Positions 27,499 through 36,500 of a stretch of DNA of 64,000 bases are shown piece after piece (position 1 is the stretch's first letter; each line of letters begins with the position of its first letter). This DNA comes from an uncultured Mucispirillum sp. (GTDB lineage: Bacteria; Chrysiogenota; Deferribacteres; Deferribacterales; Mucispirillaceae): contig CALUWN010000002.1 in the NCBI GenBank assembly GCA_944324495.1, positions 62,001-126,000 on the forward strand, in the 5' to 3' direction. Under the pieces are notes generated by a model. The model saw only the letters and a list, made by a program, of their open reading frames with translations. It did not search any database and had not been told where the DNA came from. The translations under genes were made by a program, and so were the position numbers.

Positions 27499-27571
27499 AA
27501 TAACCTCCAAAATTTTTATCGGATAAAATTTGTATAAATATTTATAAGTGTTTATAATTTAAGTGAAAAAT

Positions 27572-28159
27572 TTAACGTTCTAAAGATTTTTTCTTTTCAA
27601 GCGTCTTATTAACTGTATGCTCCTGTTTAATATGTTGTGACAAGAAATTTTGACGCTTTTGAGTAAATTCTTTGCATATATCTCTTAATTTATCCTGGCG
27701 TAATTCATAAAAATATTCCATTGCTTTTGTAACTATTTTGCTACTCCTTTTCTCTCCTCCTAAGTATCTAATTAATTCTTTACCAGCCTTTTCAAAAGCA
27801 CTATTTTGCCTTATGTCTTTAAATCTGTTTAATAAAAAATCATCTAAATATTGTTTCTTATTTGTATCTAATAAGTTATTTTCTTTTATTGCTGTATTAC
27901 ACGCAATAATCTTGTTATTCAAAACATCTATATTAGTCTGAAAAGGATTAATATCAAATATTTCTAAACATTTAATTTCATTTTTCAATATATTATTTAT
28001 ATCTTTTTCCGTCTCTATTATATTACAAGCTAGATTTAATAATGTATCCATCTTTTCATAAGAACCCTCTATATGATTAAGATAGGCTTGATATAATAAT
28101 TTAGATAATATATCTTCTGTATTATTATAATAAATACTTTTCCCAGCCTCGTTCTGCAT
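27572..28159 (-). CDS. Hypothetical helical protein, 195 aa
   Basis: Unrecognised. It is predicted all-helical and charged, with no membrane segment: ILSKLLYQAYLNHIEGSYEK near the start and a basic C-terminus (KTLEKKKSLER). The start is placed at 28159 because AGGAG lies 6 nt upstream; an upstream ATG at 28192 lacks such a site. It overlaps the preceding 88-aa gene by 35 bp, which implies coupled translation of a two-protein unit. Confidence 0.6.
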   Translation of the reverse strand: MQNEAGKSIYYNNTEDILSKLLYQAYLNHIEGSYEKMDTLLNLACNIIETEKDINNILKNEIKCLEIFDINPFQTNIDVLNNKIIACNTAIKENNLLDTNKKQYLDDFLLNRFKDIRQNSAFEKAGKELIRYLGGEKRSSKIVTKAMEYFYELRQDKLRDICKEFTQKRQNFLSQHIKQEHTVNKTLEKKKSLER

Positions 28160-28391
28160 ATAATCTCCTGTTTTTTTCTTCAAGCTCTTCACGGGTATAA
28201 TGACCGATTCTCACCAATGAATCTATTAAACCTTTTGGGAAAGGAACTGTATTCATAAATTCTATTATCTCTGAATTTGCTTCTATTGTATTTTTTTTCA
28301 TAACATTATCTAGTAATCTGTTATTTAATTCTGCAATCTCTTTATCAGTCATAGCATATGCTAGATTATCTAAAATTTTTACATTATTCAT
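28125..28391 (-). CDS. Hypothetical small protein, 88 aa
   Basis: Unrecognised. The start is taken at 28391, 5 nt after GGAGG, giving MNNVKILDNLAYAMTDKEIA. It is helical and acidic. The middle segment FPKGLIDSLVRIGHYTREEL and the tail ERGWEKYLL are distinctive but match no family I can name. It is coupled to the 195-aa gene by overlap. A small gene followed by an overlapping larger gene is the layout of toxin-antitoxin pairs, but no toxin fold is visible. Confidence 0.6.
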   Translation of the reverse strand: MNNVKILDNLAYAMTDKEIAELNNRLLDNVMKKNTIEANSEIIEFMNTVPFPKGLIDSLVRIGHYTREELEEKNRRLYAERGWEKYLL

Positions 28392-28438
28392 TATATCCTC
28401 CATCAAATATTATATTGATGTATCATACTATTTTTTAC

Positions 28439-28522
28439 TTATATAGTAAATATTAAATTTACTGGGGGTACCCCCAGATACATTTTTGACTTTATTTTTA
28501 AAAAATTATCTTGTAATATCAT
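28439..28522 (-). CDS. Possible 27-aa small protein
   Basis: AAGGAG (28529-28534) sits 6 nt before an ATG that opens a 27-codon frame starting MILQDNFLKIKSKMYLGVPP. The frame runs through a perfect 16-bp palindrome (28462-28477). It could be a leader peptide for the 88-aa gene 48 bp downstream, or chance. Confidence 0.3.
   Translation of the reverse strand: MILQDNFLKIKSKMYLGVPPVNLIFTI
28462..28477. repeat. Perfect 16-bp palindrome CTGGGGGTACCCCCAG
   Basis: A GC-rich palindrome in AT-rich surroundings, 71 bp before the 88-aa gene start. A diverged partial copy (GGGGTACCACCAG) lies near 28652-28664. The rest of the 28523-28702 gap holds no supported gene. Confidence 0.5.
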
Positions 28523-28702
28523 AGTAAGCTCCTTGATTGTTTTTTGTTTTTTTTGATATAACATTATAACAATTTTTAGGAGCTTTTGCAATTTAAAAAC
28601 ACTCTTTTTATTATATATTACAATAATTTATAATAATTTTTAAAATAAAAATGGGGTACCACCAGTATTAGTAGAGAATTTAAAAATAATAGTATAAGGC
28701 AA

Positions 28703-28729
28703 ATTATGGGAGCATTTTGCCCCCATAAT
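28703..28729 (-). terminator. Terminator of ccdA
   Basis: A 10-bp stem (ATTATGGGGG on the minus strand, one mismatch) with a 7-nt loop lies directly after the ccdA stop and is followed by a mixed T-rich stretch. Confidence 0.55.
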
Positions 28730-28730
28730 A

Positions 28731-29486
28731 TTATCCAACTGTTGGTAAAAATGAGAATACTTTTGTAAACCAGATAGTTAGTGATGTCATGCTGTCGGTA
28801 ACAAGTAAAATACCAATAATAATTAATAATGCCCCTGCTATTCTTTCCACCCATACCACAACATTTCCAGCTTTTTTAATAGCAGCCATCACTTCATTAA
28901 TAGCAAGTGCTGAAATTAAAAACGGAATCCATAATCCCAAGGAATAAACAAGCAGTAAGCCCATACCTTGAGTAACAGATGATTCTTGAGATGCTACTGT
29001 TAGTATGGAGGCAAGGATAGGACCAATACATGGTGTCCATCCAAGTACAAATACAAAACCTAATATAAATGCATTAACATAAAATGGAACTGATTTTTTT
29101 GTGTAATTAATACGTGCAGTTTTCATTAAAAATTTTATTTTAAATACACCAATCATATGCAGCCCAAAAATAATGACTACTACGCCACCTATTTGAGCTA
29201 AAATACGCTGATATTCTTTAAAAAAAGAGCCAATAGATGTGGCAGATGCACCAAGAGCAACAAAAACTATTGTAAAACCAAGCCCAAAAAATAACGCCCC
29301 TAAAAATGCTTTTAAACGGGGTGATATTTTAGAATCTGTTTCCCCTGTTTTTAAGTTTTCTATGGTTTCCCCAGACATAAACGATAAATAGCCCGGAATT
29401 AATGGGAATATGCATGGTGATAAAAATGTAAGCAGACCACCTGTAAAAGCTAAAAATATAGAAGGTGTTTCTGGTGTAATAAACAT
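28731..29486 (-). CDS. ccdA: CcdA/DsbD-type thiol-disulfide membrane transporter
   Basis: 251 aa with six predicted membrane helices. The two redox cysteines are in FLSPCIFPLIPGYLSFMSG (about residues 23-41) and LGWTPCIGPILAS. It carries reducing equivalents across the inner membrane to reduce apocytochrome c. It is divergent from ccmE, fitting the cytochrome c maturation context. A strong AAGGAGG precedes the ATG. Confidence 0.92.
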   Translation of the reverse strand: MFITPETPSIFLAFTGGLLTFLSPCIFPLIPGYLSFMSGETIENLKTGETDSKISPRLKAFLGALFFGLGFTIVFVALGASATSIGSFFKEYQRILAQIGGVVVIIFGLHMIGVFKIKFLMKTARINYTKKSVPFYVNAFILGFVFVLGWTPCIGPILASILTVASQESSVTQGMGLLLVYSLGLWIPFLISALAINEVMAAIKKAGNVVVWVERIAGALLIIIGILLVTDSMTSLTIWFTKVFSFLPTVG

Positions 29487-29640
29487 AGTGCCTCCTTAAT
29501 GTAGTTATAATTGTATAGAAATTTTAAATTTTCCTTATAATACAATAAGAAAATGTAGATAATGTGTAGGATAAATTATTTTAAAATTTACAATATTTAT
29601 TTTTGGTATAAATTAAAATCATAGAATATAAGGGGTAGAT

Positions 29641-30078
29641 ATGAACAGCAGGAAAAAACTTGTGCTTGTAGCTTCACTTGTAACAGGAGCTTTAGCTTAC
29701 CTGCTGATTACTGGGCTTGTTTCATACTCTATGTATGATGCTAAGATTGCAGATGTTATATCAAACCCTGAAAACTTTAAAGATAGAGGGTTAAAAATTA
29801 GTGGTACTGTTATTAACGGTTCTATTGATAAATCCTCTGATAAATTAACTTTTACTGTAAAAGGTGAAGAAAGCAGTGCTTTAATGACAGTATCATATAA
29901 AGGTGTAATACCTGATGCGTTTATGGATGATGCGTCAGTGATTGTGGAAGGCACATATGATATTGAGCGTGAGCAGTTTATGGCAACAAAGCTTATGGCA
30001 AAATGCCCTTCACGTTATGATGGTACGGGTGTAGAAGAACATAATAAAGCAATGGCGGAAAAAAACGCAAATTTATAG
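29641..30078 (+). CDS. ccmE: Cytochrome c maturation haem chaperone CcmE, cysteine type
   Basis: 145 aa. It has an N-terminal membrane anchor (LVASLVTGALAYLLITGL) and the OB-fold periplasmic domain with LKISGTVINGSIDK, FTVKGEESSALMTVSYKG and PDAFMDDASVIVEGTY. The haem-attachment site reads LMAKCPSRYDG: a cysteine replaces the usual histidine, giving CxxxY instead of HxxxY. Cysteine-type CcmE proteins are a recognised variant in some bacteria and archaea. It is divergent from ccdA and upstream of ccmA, with GGGG before the ATG. Confidence 0.92.
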   Translation: MNSRKKLVLVASLVTGALAYLLITGLVSYSMYDAKIADVISNPENFKDRGLKISGTVINGSIDKSSDKLTFTVKGEESSALMTVSYKGVIPDAFMDDASVIVEGTYDIEREQFMATKLMAKCPSRYDGTGVEEHNKAMAEKNANL

Positions 30079-30106
30079 ATAACTCCTCAAAAAGATATTA
30101 GCTGTT

Positions 30107-30135
30107 ATAAGGCTCGGGTAACTCCCGAGCCTTAT
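30107..30135 (+). terminator. Hairpin between ccmE and ccmA
   Basis: A perfect 12-bp GC-containing stem (ATAAGGCTCGGG with its complement) and 5-nt loop, followed by TTTATC. It either ends ccmE transcription or attenuates read-through into ccmABCD. Confidence 0.6.
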
Positions 30136-30226
30136 TTATCTGGGGATAAGAAATTTAACAAAACACGGCACAGTGTTAAATTTTATGTGCTGATATTTAT
30201 GAGATAAATTTTTTAGGCAGGTTATT

Positions 30227-30967
30227 TTGGAAAATAATAGCTTACAACAAACACCACTTATATCTTTAAAACAGGCAGTAAAAAGATATGGTTATATGCA
30301 GGCTTTAAAGAAAGTTGATTTAGACATATATAGTGGAACTTCTGTAACTATTTTTGGTCCTAACGGGGCAGGTAAATCCACCTTATTAAAAGTGCTTTCC
30401 ATGCAATGCAGGCTTTCAAGTGGTGAGCTTTTATATAATGGCACGCCTTATAAAAAAATATCTGATGATTTCAGGCATAAATTTGGGGTTATATCCCACC
30501 AGTTATATTTATACAGCAGCCTATCAGCATTTGAAAATCTTAAATTTTACGGCAGTCTTTACGGCATTTCAAATCCAGAAAAAAAGGGAGAAGAATTATT
30601 AAAACAGTTAGATTTGTATAAAAGAAAAGATGATTTACTACGCACATTCTCCCGCGGAATGCTTCAAAGAGTATCTATTGCTAGAGCATTAATCCATAAC
30701 CCTGAAATAATCTTTTTAGATGAGCCATATACTGGGCTTGATAGCCTTGCAGCACAAAAACTTTCCACCATTATAAAACAACAAATAGAAGAAAATAAAA
30801 CAGTTATTATGGTAACTCATGATATAGAAACTGGGTTTTTTCAAGCAGATAATCTGCTTATAATGGATAAAGGTAAAATAGTATATAACAGGCAAAAATC
30901 ATCCATTAATATAGATGATTTTCGCAAAGAATATATGTCAGTTTTAGGCGTAGAGGCAGCAGTATGA
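30227..30967 (+). CDS. ccmA: Haem exporter ATPase CcmA
   Basis: 246-aa ABC ATPase. Walker A is FGPNGAGKSTLLK, the Q-loop region FGVISHQLYLYSSLSA, the signature FSRGMLQRVSIARAL (LSGGQ replaced by FSRGM, usual for CcmA), and Walker B EIIFLDEPYTGLD, with MVTHD as the H-loop. It powers release of haem-loaded CcmE with CcmB, CcmC and CcmD. The start is TTG at 30227, with AGGCAGG about 6 nt upstream; no usable ATG is nearby. It overlaps ccmB by 4 bp. Confidence 0.93.
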   Translation: MENNSLQQTPLISLKQAVKRYGYMQALKKVDLDIYSGTSVTIFGPNGAGKSTLLKVLSMQCRLSSGELLYNGTPYKKISDDFRHKFGVISHQLYLYSSLSAFENLKFYGSLYGISNPEKKGEELLKQLDLYKRKDDLLRTFSRGMLQRVSIARALIHNPEIIFLDEPYTGLDSLAAQKLSTIIKQQIEENKTVIMVTHDIETGFFQADNLLIMDKGKIVYNRQKSSINIDDFRKEYMSVLGVEAAV

Positions 30968-31638
30968 GCTATTTTAAAGTGATTGCTGCCATAGTTAAAA
31001 AAGATATATTAATGGAAGTGCGAACAAAGCAGGTAATTAATGCTGCCTTAGTATTTGCTGTGCTTTTCGTGGTAGTTTTTAGCTTTACTATGGAGATAGG
31101 CTCTAATATGGAGCAAAAGCTTTCAGGTGGTATCTTTTGGGTGTCTGTAGCTTTTGCTGGTATATTGAGTTTTAATAAAACTATTGGTTCAGAAACAGAT
31201 AACGGAAGTTTTGAAGCGTTGATGCTTGCCCCAGTGGATAAAAGTGCTGTATTTTTTGGAAAAGTTATATCTAATATGCTTTTTTTATTTTTAGTTGAAG
31301 TAATATTAATACCGCTTTTTTTGGTGTTTTATAATGTGAATATAATAGGTCATCCATTAATGGCTGTTGTTATAATCTTATCTACTTATGCTTATTCGCT
31401 TATTGGTACGTTATTTTCTATAATAAGCGTGCGTACAAGCTCTAAAGAGATTATGATGCCAGTACTTTTTTTGCCATTTATGGTGCCTGTAATAATTGCT
31501 GCTGTGCTTGCAACAAATGTGTTTATATTAGGCGGTCAAATCCAGTTCAGTTATAACTGGATAAAGCTTACTGCTGTATTTGATATAATATTTACTGCCA
31601 TTATTTATGGTATTTTTTCATTAATTATAGAGGATTAG
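30964..31638 (+). CDS. ccmB: Haem exporter permease CcmB
   Basis: 224 aa with six hydrophobic segments. The N-terminus AAIVKKDILMEVRTKQVINA and the FNKTIGSETDNGSFEALMLA segment are typical of CcmB. It is the membrane partner of CcmA, and the ATGA overlap with ccmA supports a stoichiometric complex. Confidence 0.92.
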   Translation: MSYFKVIAAIVKKDILMEVRTKQVINAALVFAVLFVVVFSFTMEIGSNMEQKLSGGIFWVSVAFAGILSFNKTIGSETDNGSFEALMLAPVDKSAVFFGKVISNMLFLFLVEVILIPLFLVFYNVNIIGHPLMAVVIILSTYAYSLIGTLFSIISVRTSSKEIMMPVLFLPFMVPVIIAAVLATNVFILGGQIQFSYNWIKLTAVFDIIFTAIIYGIFSLIIED

Positions 31639-31643
31639 ATAAA

Positions 31644-32324
31644 GTGAATGTGGTGCTGCTTAGAAAGCTGGATAAAATATTTTCAATACTTTTATTTTTT
31701 ATAATACCTTTAGGGCTTTATTTTGCATTTATTTATGCACCAGTGGAAAAAACTATGGGGCTTATACAAAAGATATTTTATTTCCATGTATCTTCTGCAT
31801 GGGTTGGTTTTTTTGCATTTTTTATTACATTTTTATTTAGCATATTATACCTTGTTACAAAAAAAGTAGAATATGATGATTTAGCTTCAGCTTCAGCTGA
31901 AACTGGGCTTTTATTTTGCACTATAGTGATTGTTACAGGTCCTTTATGGGCAAGGCCTACATGGGGCGTGTACTGGACATGGGATGCCAGGCTTACTTCC
32001 ACATTAATATTATGGTTTATATATGTGGGCTATATTATGCTTAGGCAGTTTATGGAAGAAAACCAAAAACGTGCTCAGTTTTCTGCTCTGCTTGGTATAA
32101 TAGGGTTTATAAATGTGCCTATTGTGTTTTTATCTATACAGTGGTGGGAAAACACAATACATCCAAATGTGGTGCAAAAAGGTGGCGGCGGTATGCATGA
32201 AGATATGTTTACGGCTATGCTTATGTGCCTTTTTATGTTTACTGTTATATATATAGGGCTTGTAATTAGAAAACTGCGTATAATAAATATAGAAAGGCAG
32301 ATAAATTATTTAGAGCTGGAATAA
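31644..32324 (+). CDS. ccmC: Haem handling protein CcmC
   Basis: 226 aa with six membrane helices. It carries the tryptophan-rich WWD motif ARPTWGVYWTWDARLTS that presents haem to CcmE, and the conserved periplasmic histidines (IFYFHVSSAW; WWENTIHPN). It starts with GTG at 31644, 9 nt after AGAGGA. It lies 5 bp after ccmB. No ccmF, ccmG or ccmH follows in the window. Confidence 0.93.
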   Translation: MNVVLLRKLDKIFSILLFFIIPLGLYFAFIYAPVEKTMGLIQKIFYFHVSSAWVGFFAFFITFLFSILYLVTKKVEYDDLASASAETGLLFCTIVIVTGPLWARPTWGVYWTWDARLTSTLILWFIYVGYIMLRQFMEENQKRAQFSALLGIIGFINVPIVFLSIQWWENTIHPNVVQKGGGGMHEDMFTAMLMCLFMFTVIYIGLVIRKLRIINIERQINYLELE

Positions 32325-32345
32325 TTATAATAAAAGGGTGAATTT

Positions 32346-32486
32346 ATGAAAAATATAATCTTTTTAGTATGTGCTTATGGGTTTATATGGTTACTGATTG
32401 CATATTATTTTTATTCTTCTGGCAGGAAAATAAATAGATTAGAAGAACGCATTGCAAGATTAATGGAAGAAAAAGAAGAAAAATAA
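32346..32486 (+). CDS. ccmD: CcmD-like small membrane protein
   Basis: 46 aa: one membrane helix (IIFLVCAYGFIWLLIAYYFY) followed by a charged helical tail (RLEERIARLMEEKEEK). Size, topology and position directly after ccmC match CcmD, which holds CcmABC and CcmE together. AAGGGTG precedes the ATG. Confidence 0.8.
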   Translation: MKNIIFLVCAYGFIWLLIAYYFYSSGRKINRLEERIARLMEEKEEK

Positions 32487-32551
32487 AATATAAAATATAA
32501 AAGATAAGTATAATTTTAGTAGGTTCAATTACGCAAAAATGGGAGCATATG

Positions 32552-33586
32552 ATGAGAAAAAATGTCTTATTAATGATTGTTATGGTCTTACTTTTAAGTG
32601 CCTGTTCTGGGGGTAAAAAGGAGCAACAGGCAGAAAATCAGGTGCGACCAACAGATGTAACAGTTACTAAAGTTGTACTTAGCGATATTGATGATTTCTA
32701 TACAGTGCCGGGTATTGTAGAAGCATGGGATGATATAACGGTACCTTCTGAAACTTCAGGTCCTGTTACTTGGATAGGTAAGGAAGAAGGTTCCTTTATA
32801 GAAAAGGGCGAACCTATATTAAAAATCAATACTGATAATTTGCAGGCAAACTTAAATTCTGCAAAATTGCAGTTAGAAGACGATAAAAAAGAATTTTTAA
32901 GGCAGAAAAATTTATTTAATCAAAAATCTGTTTCCCAAAAGCAGTATGATACAGCAAAGAAAACATATGATTTATCAGCAGTATCTTATAAGCTTGCACT
33001 AGATGAATTTAATAAAAGCACAATAAAAAGCCCTGTTACTGGTATTATTGATGATGTTATACCAGATGTAGGCGAGTATGTATCCCCAGGTACTGAGGTG
33101 GCAAGGCTTATAGATATGTCTAAATTAAAAATCTATGTAAATGTGCCAGAAAACGATGTACGTTATCTGCAGTTGGGTCAGGAAGTATCAGTATATGTGG
33201 CAGAAATAGGCAGTAATAAAAATATTAAAAAGGGTGTTATTAATTATATTTCTGTTGTATCAGACCCACAGACATTAACCCATAAAGTGCGTGTGGATGT
33301 GGAGCTGGATAGAGATATACGCCCTGGGCGAATAGTTCGTGTAGATATTGTAAGGCAGTCATTTAAAAGCGTAATGGTTGTAGATATGTATGCAGTAATA
33401 GATAAAGACGGGCAAAAGATAGTATACGTAAATAAAAACGGAGTAGCAGAAGAACGCAGTGTTATAACTGGTGAAATGGTTGGTTCAAAAGTGGTGATAG
33501 TTTCAGGGCTAGAACCGGGTGATGAGCTTATTACAAGCGGTCAGCAGTTTTTATCAAACGGTGCAGCCGTTCGCTTAGGGGAGTAG
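32552..33586 (+). CDS. RND efflux periplasmic adaptor (membrane fusion) lipoprotein
   Basis: 344 aa. The signal peptide ends in the lipobox LLSACSG, so it is anchored by a lipidated cysteine. It has barrel-sandwich halves (VPSETSGPVTWIGKEEGSFI and FNKSTIKSPVTGIIDDVIPD) around a helical hairpin, then beta-barrel and membrane-proximal domains. It links the inner-membrane pump to an outer-membrane channel not present here. ATG 32552 is preferred over 32549 because GGGAG (32541-32545) then has a 6-nt spacing. Confidence 0.88.
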   Translation: MRKNVLLMIVMVLLLSACSGGKKEQQAENQVRPTDVTVTKVVLSDIDDFYTVPGIVEAWDDITVPSETSGPVTWIGKEEGSFIEKGEPILKINTDNLQANLNSAKLQLEDDKKEFLRQKNLFNQKSVSQKQYDTAKKTYDLSAVSYKLALDEFNKSTIKSPVTGIIDDVIPDVGEYVSPGTEVARLIDMSKLKIYVNVPENDVRYLQLGQEVSVYVAEIGSNKNIKKGVINYISVVSDPQTLTHKVRVDVELDRDIRPGRIVRVDIVRQSFKSVMVVDMYAVIDKDGQKIVYVNKNGVAEERSVITGEMVGSKVVIVSGLEPGDELITSGQQFLSNGAAVRLGE

Positions 33587-33590
33587 TTAG

Positions 33591-36500
33591 ATGCTTATTA
33601 CCAAAGTTGCTATTAAATGGAAATCATCAGCATTTTTACTGATGATAGTTTTTATTATGTTTGGCTCTATTGCTTATACAAGCCTGCCTAGAGAAGCAAC
33701 GCCAGATATTCCCATACCTTATATTATGGTTACTACCATTTATGCTGGTGTTTCACCTACAGATATGGAATCCCTTGTAACATTTAAAATAGAAAATAAG
33801 CTGCGTGGTATAGAGGGCGTTAAAGAGATTATATCATACAGTGCAGAAAGTGTATCAAACATAAGTATTGAATTTAACCCTGATGTAAATATTGATGTGG
33901 CTTTGCAGCGTGTGCGTGATAAAGTAGACCAGTCTATGAACGACCTGCCGCAGGATTTAACAGAAGAGCCAATTATTACAGAAATAAGCATGAGTGATTT
34001 CCCTGTATTTGTGGTGGCTATTGCAGGGGATGTGCCAGAGCATGATTTAAAATTAATAGCCGATGAAATGCAGGACAGGTTTGAAAGTGTAAAAGGTGTA
34101 TTAGAAGTTGAGCTTTCAGGTACAAGGGACAGGGAAATATTAGTAGTATTTGATTATGAAAGATTGCAGGCATATTCTTTAACAATGAACGATTTATCAA
34201 ACGCAGTAAAGGGCGAGCATATAAATGTGCCTGGTGGTTCAGTAGATATTGGCAGGGGAAAATATTTAGTACGTATCCCCGGAGAATACACAAACCCAGA
34301 AGACATTAAAAATATAGTAGTAAAAGTTCAGGATGGCAGACCGATATATGTGCGTGATGTGGCACGGGTGCTTGATTCTTTTGAAGATAAAGACTCATAT
34401 GCTTCATTAAACGGTGTGCCTGCCATATCAGTATCTATTAAAAAGCGAGTTGGTGCAAATATTTTAGATATGGCAGAAGATATAAAGGCAGTTATAAAGG
34501 AAGCTGAAGCAGAGTTTCCACCTGCTGTAAAATTTACCCTTACTACAGATATGTCAAAAGATATTAAAGCAATGGTGCATGAGCTTGAAAACAGCCTTAT
34601 AACTGGCTTTATATTAGTATTTTTAGTGCTTTTCTTATTCTTAGGAAAACTAAACTCACTTTTTGCAGCCGTTATTATACCTTTTAGTATGCTTATATCT
34701 TTTATAGTATTACAGGCACTGGGTATTACACTTAATATGATGGTGCTTTTCTCACTTATTATGGCTTTAGGTATGCTTGTGGATAACGCCATAGTAATTG
34801 TGGAAAACATATACAGGCATATGCAGGAGGGAATGAATAGAATAGAGGCAGCCCATGCAGCTTCAGAAGAAATAGGCTGGCCTATGGTTACTTCCACCTT
34901 AACAACTGTATTTGCATTTTTACCAATGGTATTTTGGCCTGGAACTATTGGCGAATTTATGAAGTTTCTGCCACTTACCCTTATTATTACACTGCTTTCA
35001 TCATTATTTGTAGCATTAGTATTTAACCCTGTAATATGTTCTACATTTATGAATGTAAAAAAAAGGCATATTAGCGAAGATGAGGAGCTGAAATATAGTA
35101 AAGTAATACAGTTTTATATGAAGACTGTACAGTTTGCACTAGACCATAGAGCATTAGTATTAATAGTTACAATGGTTTTAGTAATACTGCCTATGTTTTT
35201 ATTTAGTGCCAGAGGGCTTGGGGTGGAATTTTTCCCAGAAAGCGACCCACAGCGTGTATTTATCAGAGCAAACGCACCGCAGGGCACAAATGCTGCCACA
35301 ACTAACGATATGGTTATGAAATTTAGGGAAGCAACCTTAAACGAGCCTAACGTAAAATTAACTGTGGGTGAAGTAGGTGGTGCAGCAGCAGATTATTCTG
35401 ATGCAGGTGGTACATCTACTCACCGTGGCAGGCTGACTATTGAGTTTATAGATTTTGAAGACAGAAGTGAGCCATCTCCAGAAACAGTTAATAGAATACG
35501 TGAAAAGCTAAACTTTTTCCCGGGTGCTGAAGTTGTGTGGGAAAAAGAAGATATGGGGCCACCTACAGGGGATGCTGTAAGTATTGAAATATCTGGTAGA
35601 GATGTAGATGTTTTGGGAAAATTAGCAGCAGAGATTAAAAAGATAGTAGAGCCAATCCCTGGGCTTGTGGATTTAAAAGATGACTATGTAAAATCAAAAC
35701 CTGAAATAAGGGTGGATGTAGATAGAGAGAAAGCGGCACTTTTAGGGTTAAATACAACAAGCATAGCAAGTGCGGTGCGTGGTGCAGTTTACGGTATAGA
35801 AGTGGCAAAATACAGGGAGGGGGATAATGAATACGATATAAAAGTCCGCCTGCCTGATGAAAAACGCAGAAGTATTGATGATATAAAAAACTTGATGATA
35901 AATACTCCAACAGGTGCTTATGTACCTATATCTTCTGTGGCAGAAGTAAGTATGAGTGCTGGCTTTGGTACTATTACGCGTATTGATTTTAAAAGGGTTG
36001 TAAATGTAACAGCCAATGCAGAAGGGCGAAGCAGTGTGGAAGTAATGAAAGATGTGGCAGAAAGATTAAAAGATTTTGACCTGCCACCGGGCTATGTAAT
36101 TAACTATACAGGTGAAACAGAAGAACAGCAGGAGGCAAGCTCATTTTTAGGAAAAGCATTAGTTGTGGCATTATTTTTAATATTAATGGTGCTTTTAATT
36201 GAGTTTAACTCATTTGCTCAGACGTTTATAATACTTTTTACAATCATATTATCAATAGGCGGTATTTTCTGGGGCTTGACTATTACAGGCACAAACTTTG
36301 GTATAATAATGACAGGTATCGGTGTAATCTCATTAGCAGGTATTGTTATCAATAACGGTATTATATTAATAGACTATACAAACCAGCTGCGAAGCGAGGG
36401 CATGAAAATGCGTGAAGCAATAGTGAGAGCAGGGGCTGTGCGTTTTAGACCTGTTATGCTTACAGCTTGGACCACAGTATTAGGCATGGTGCCAATGGCC

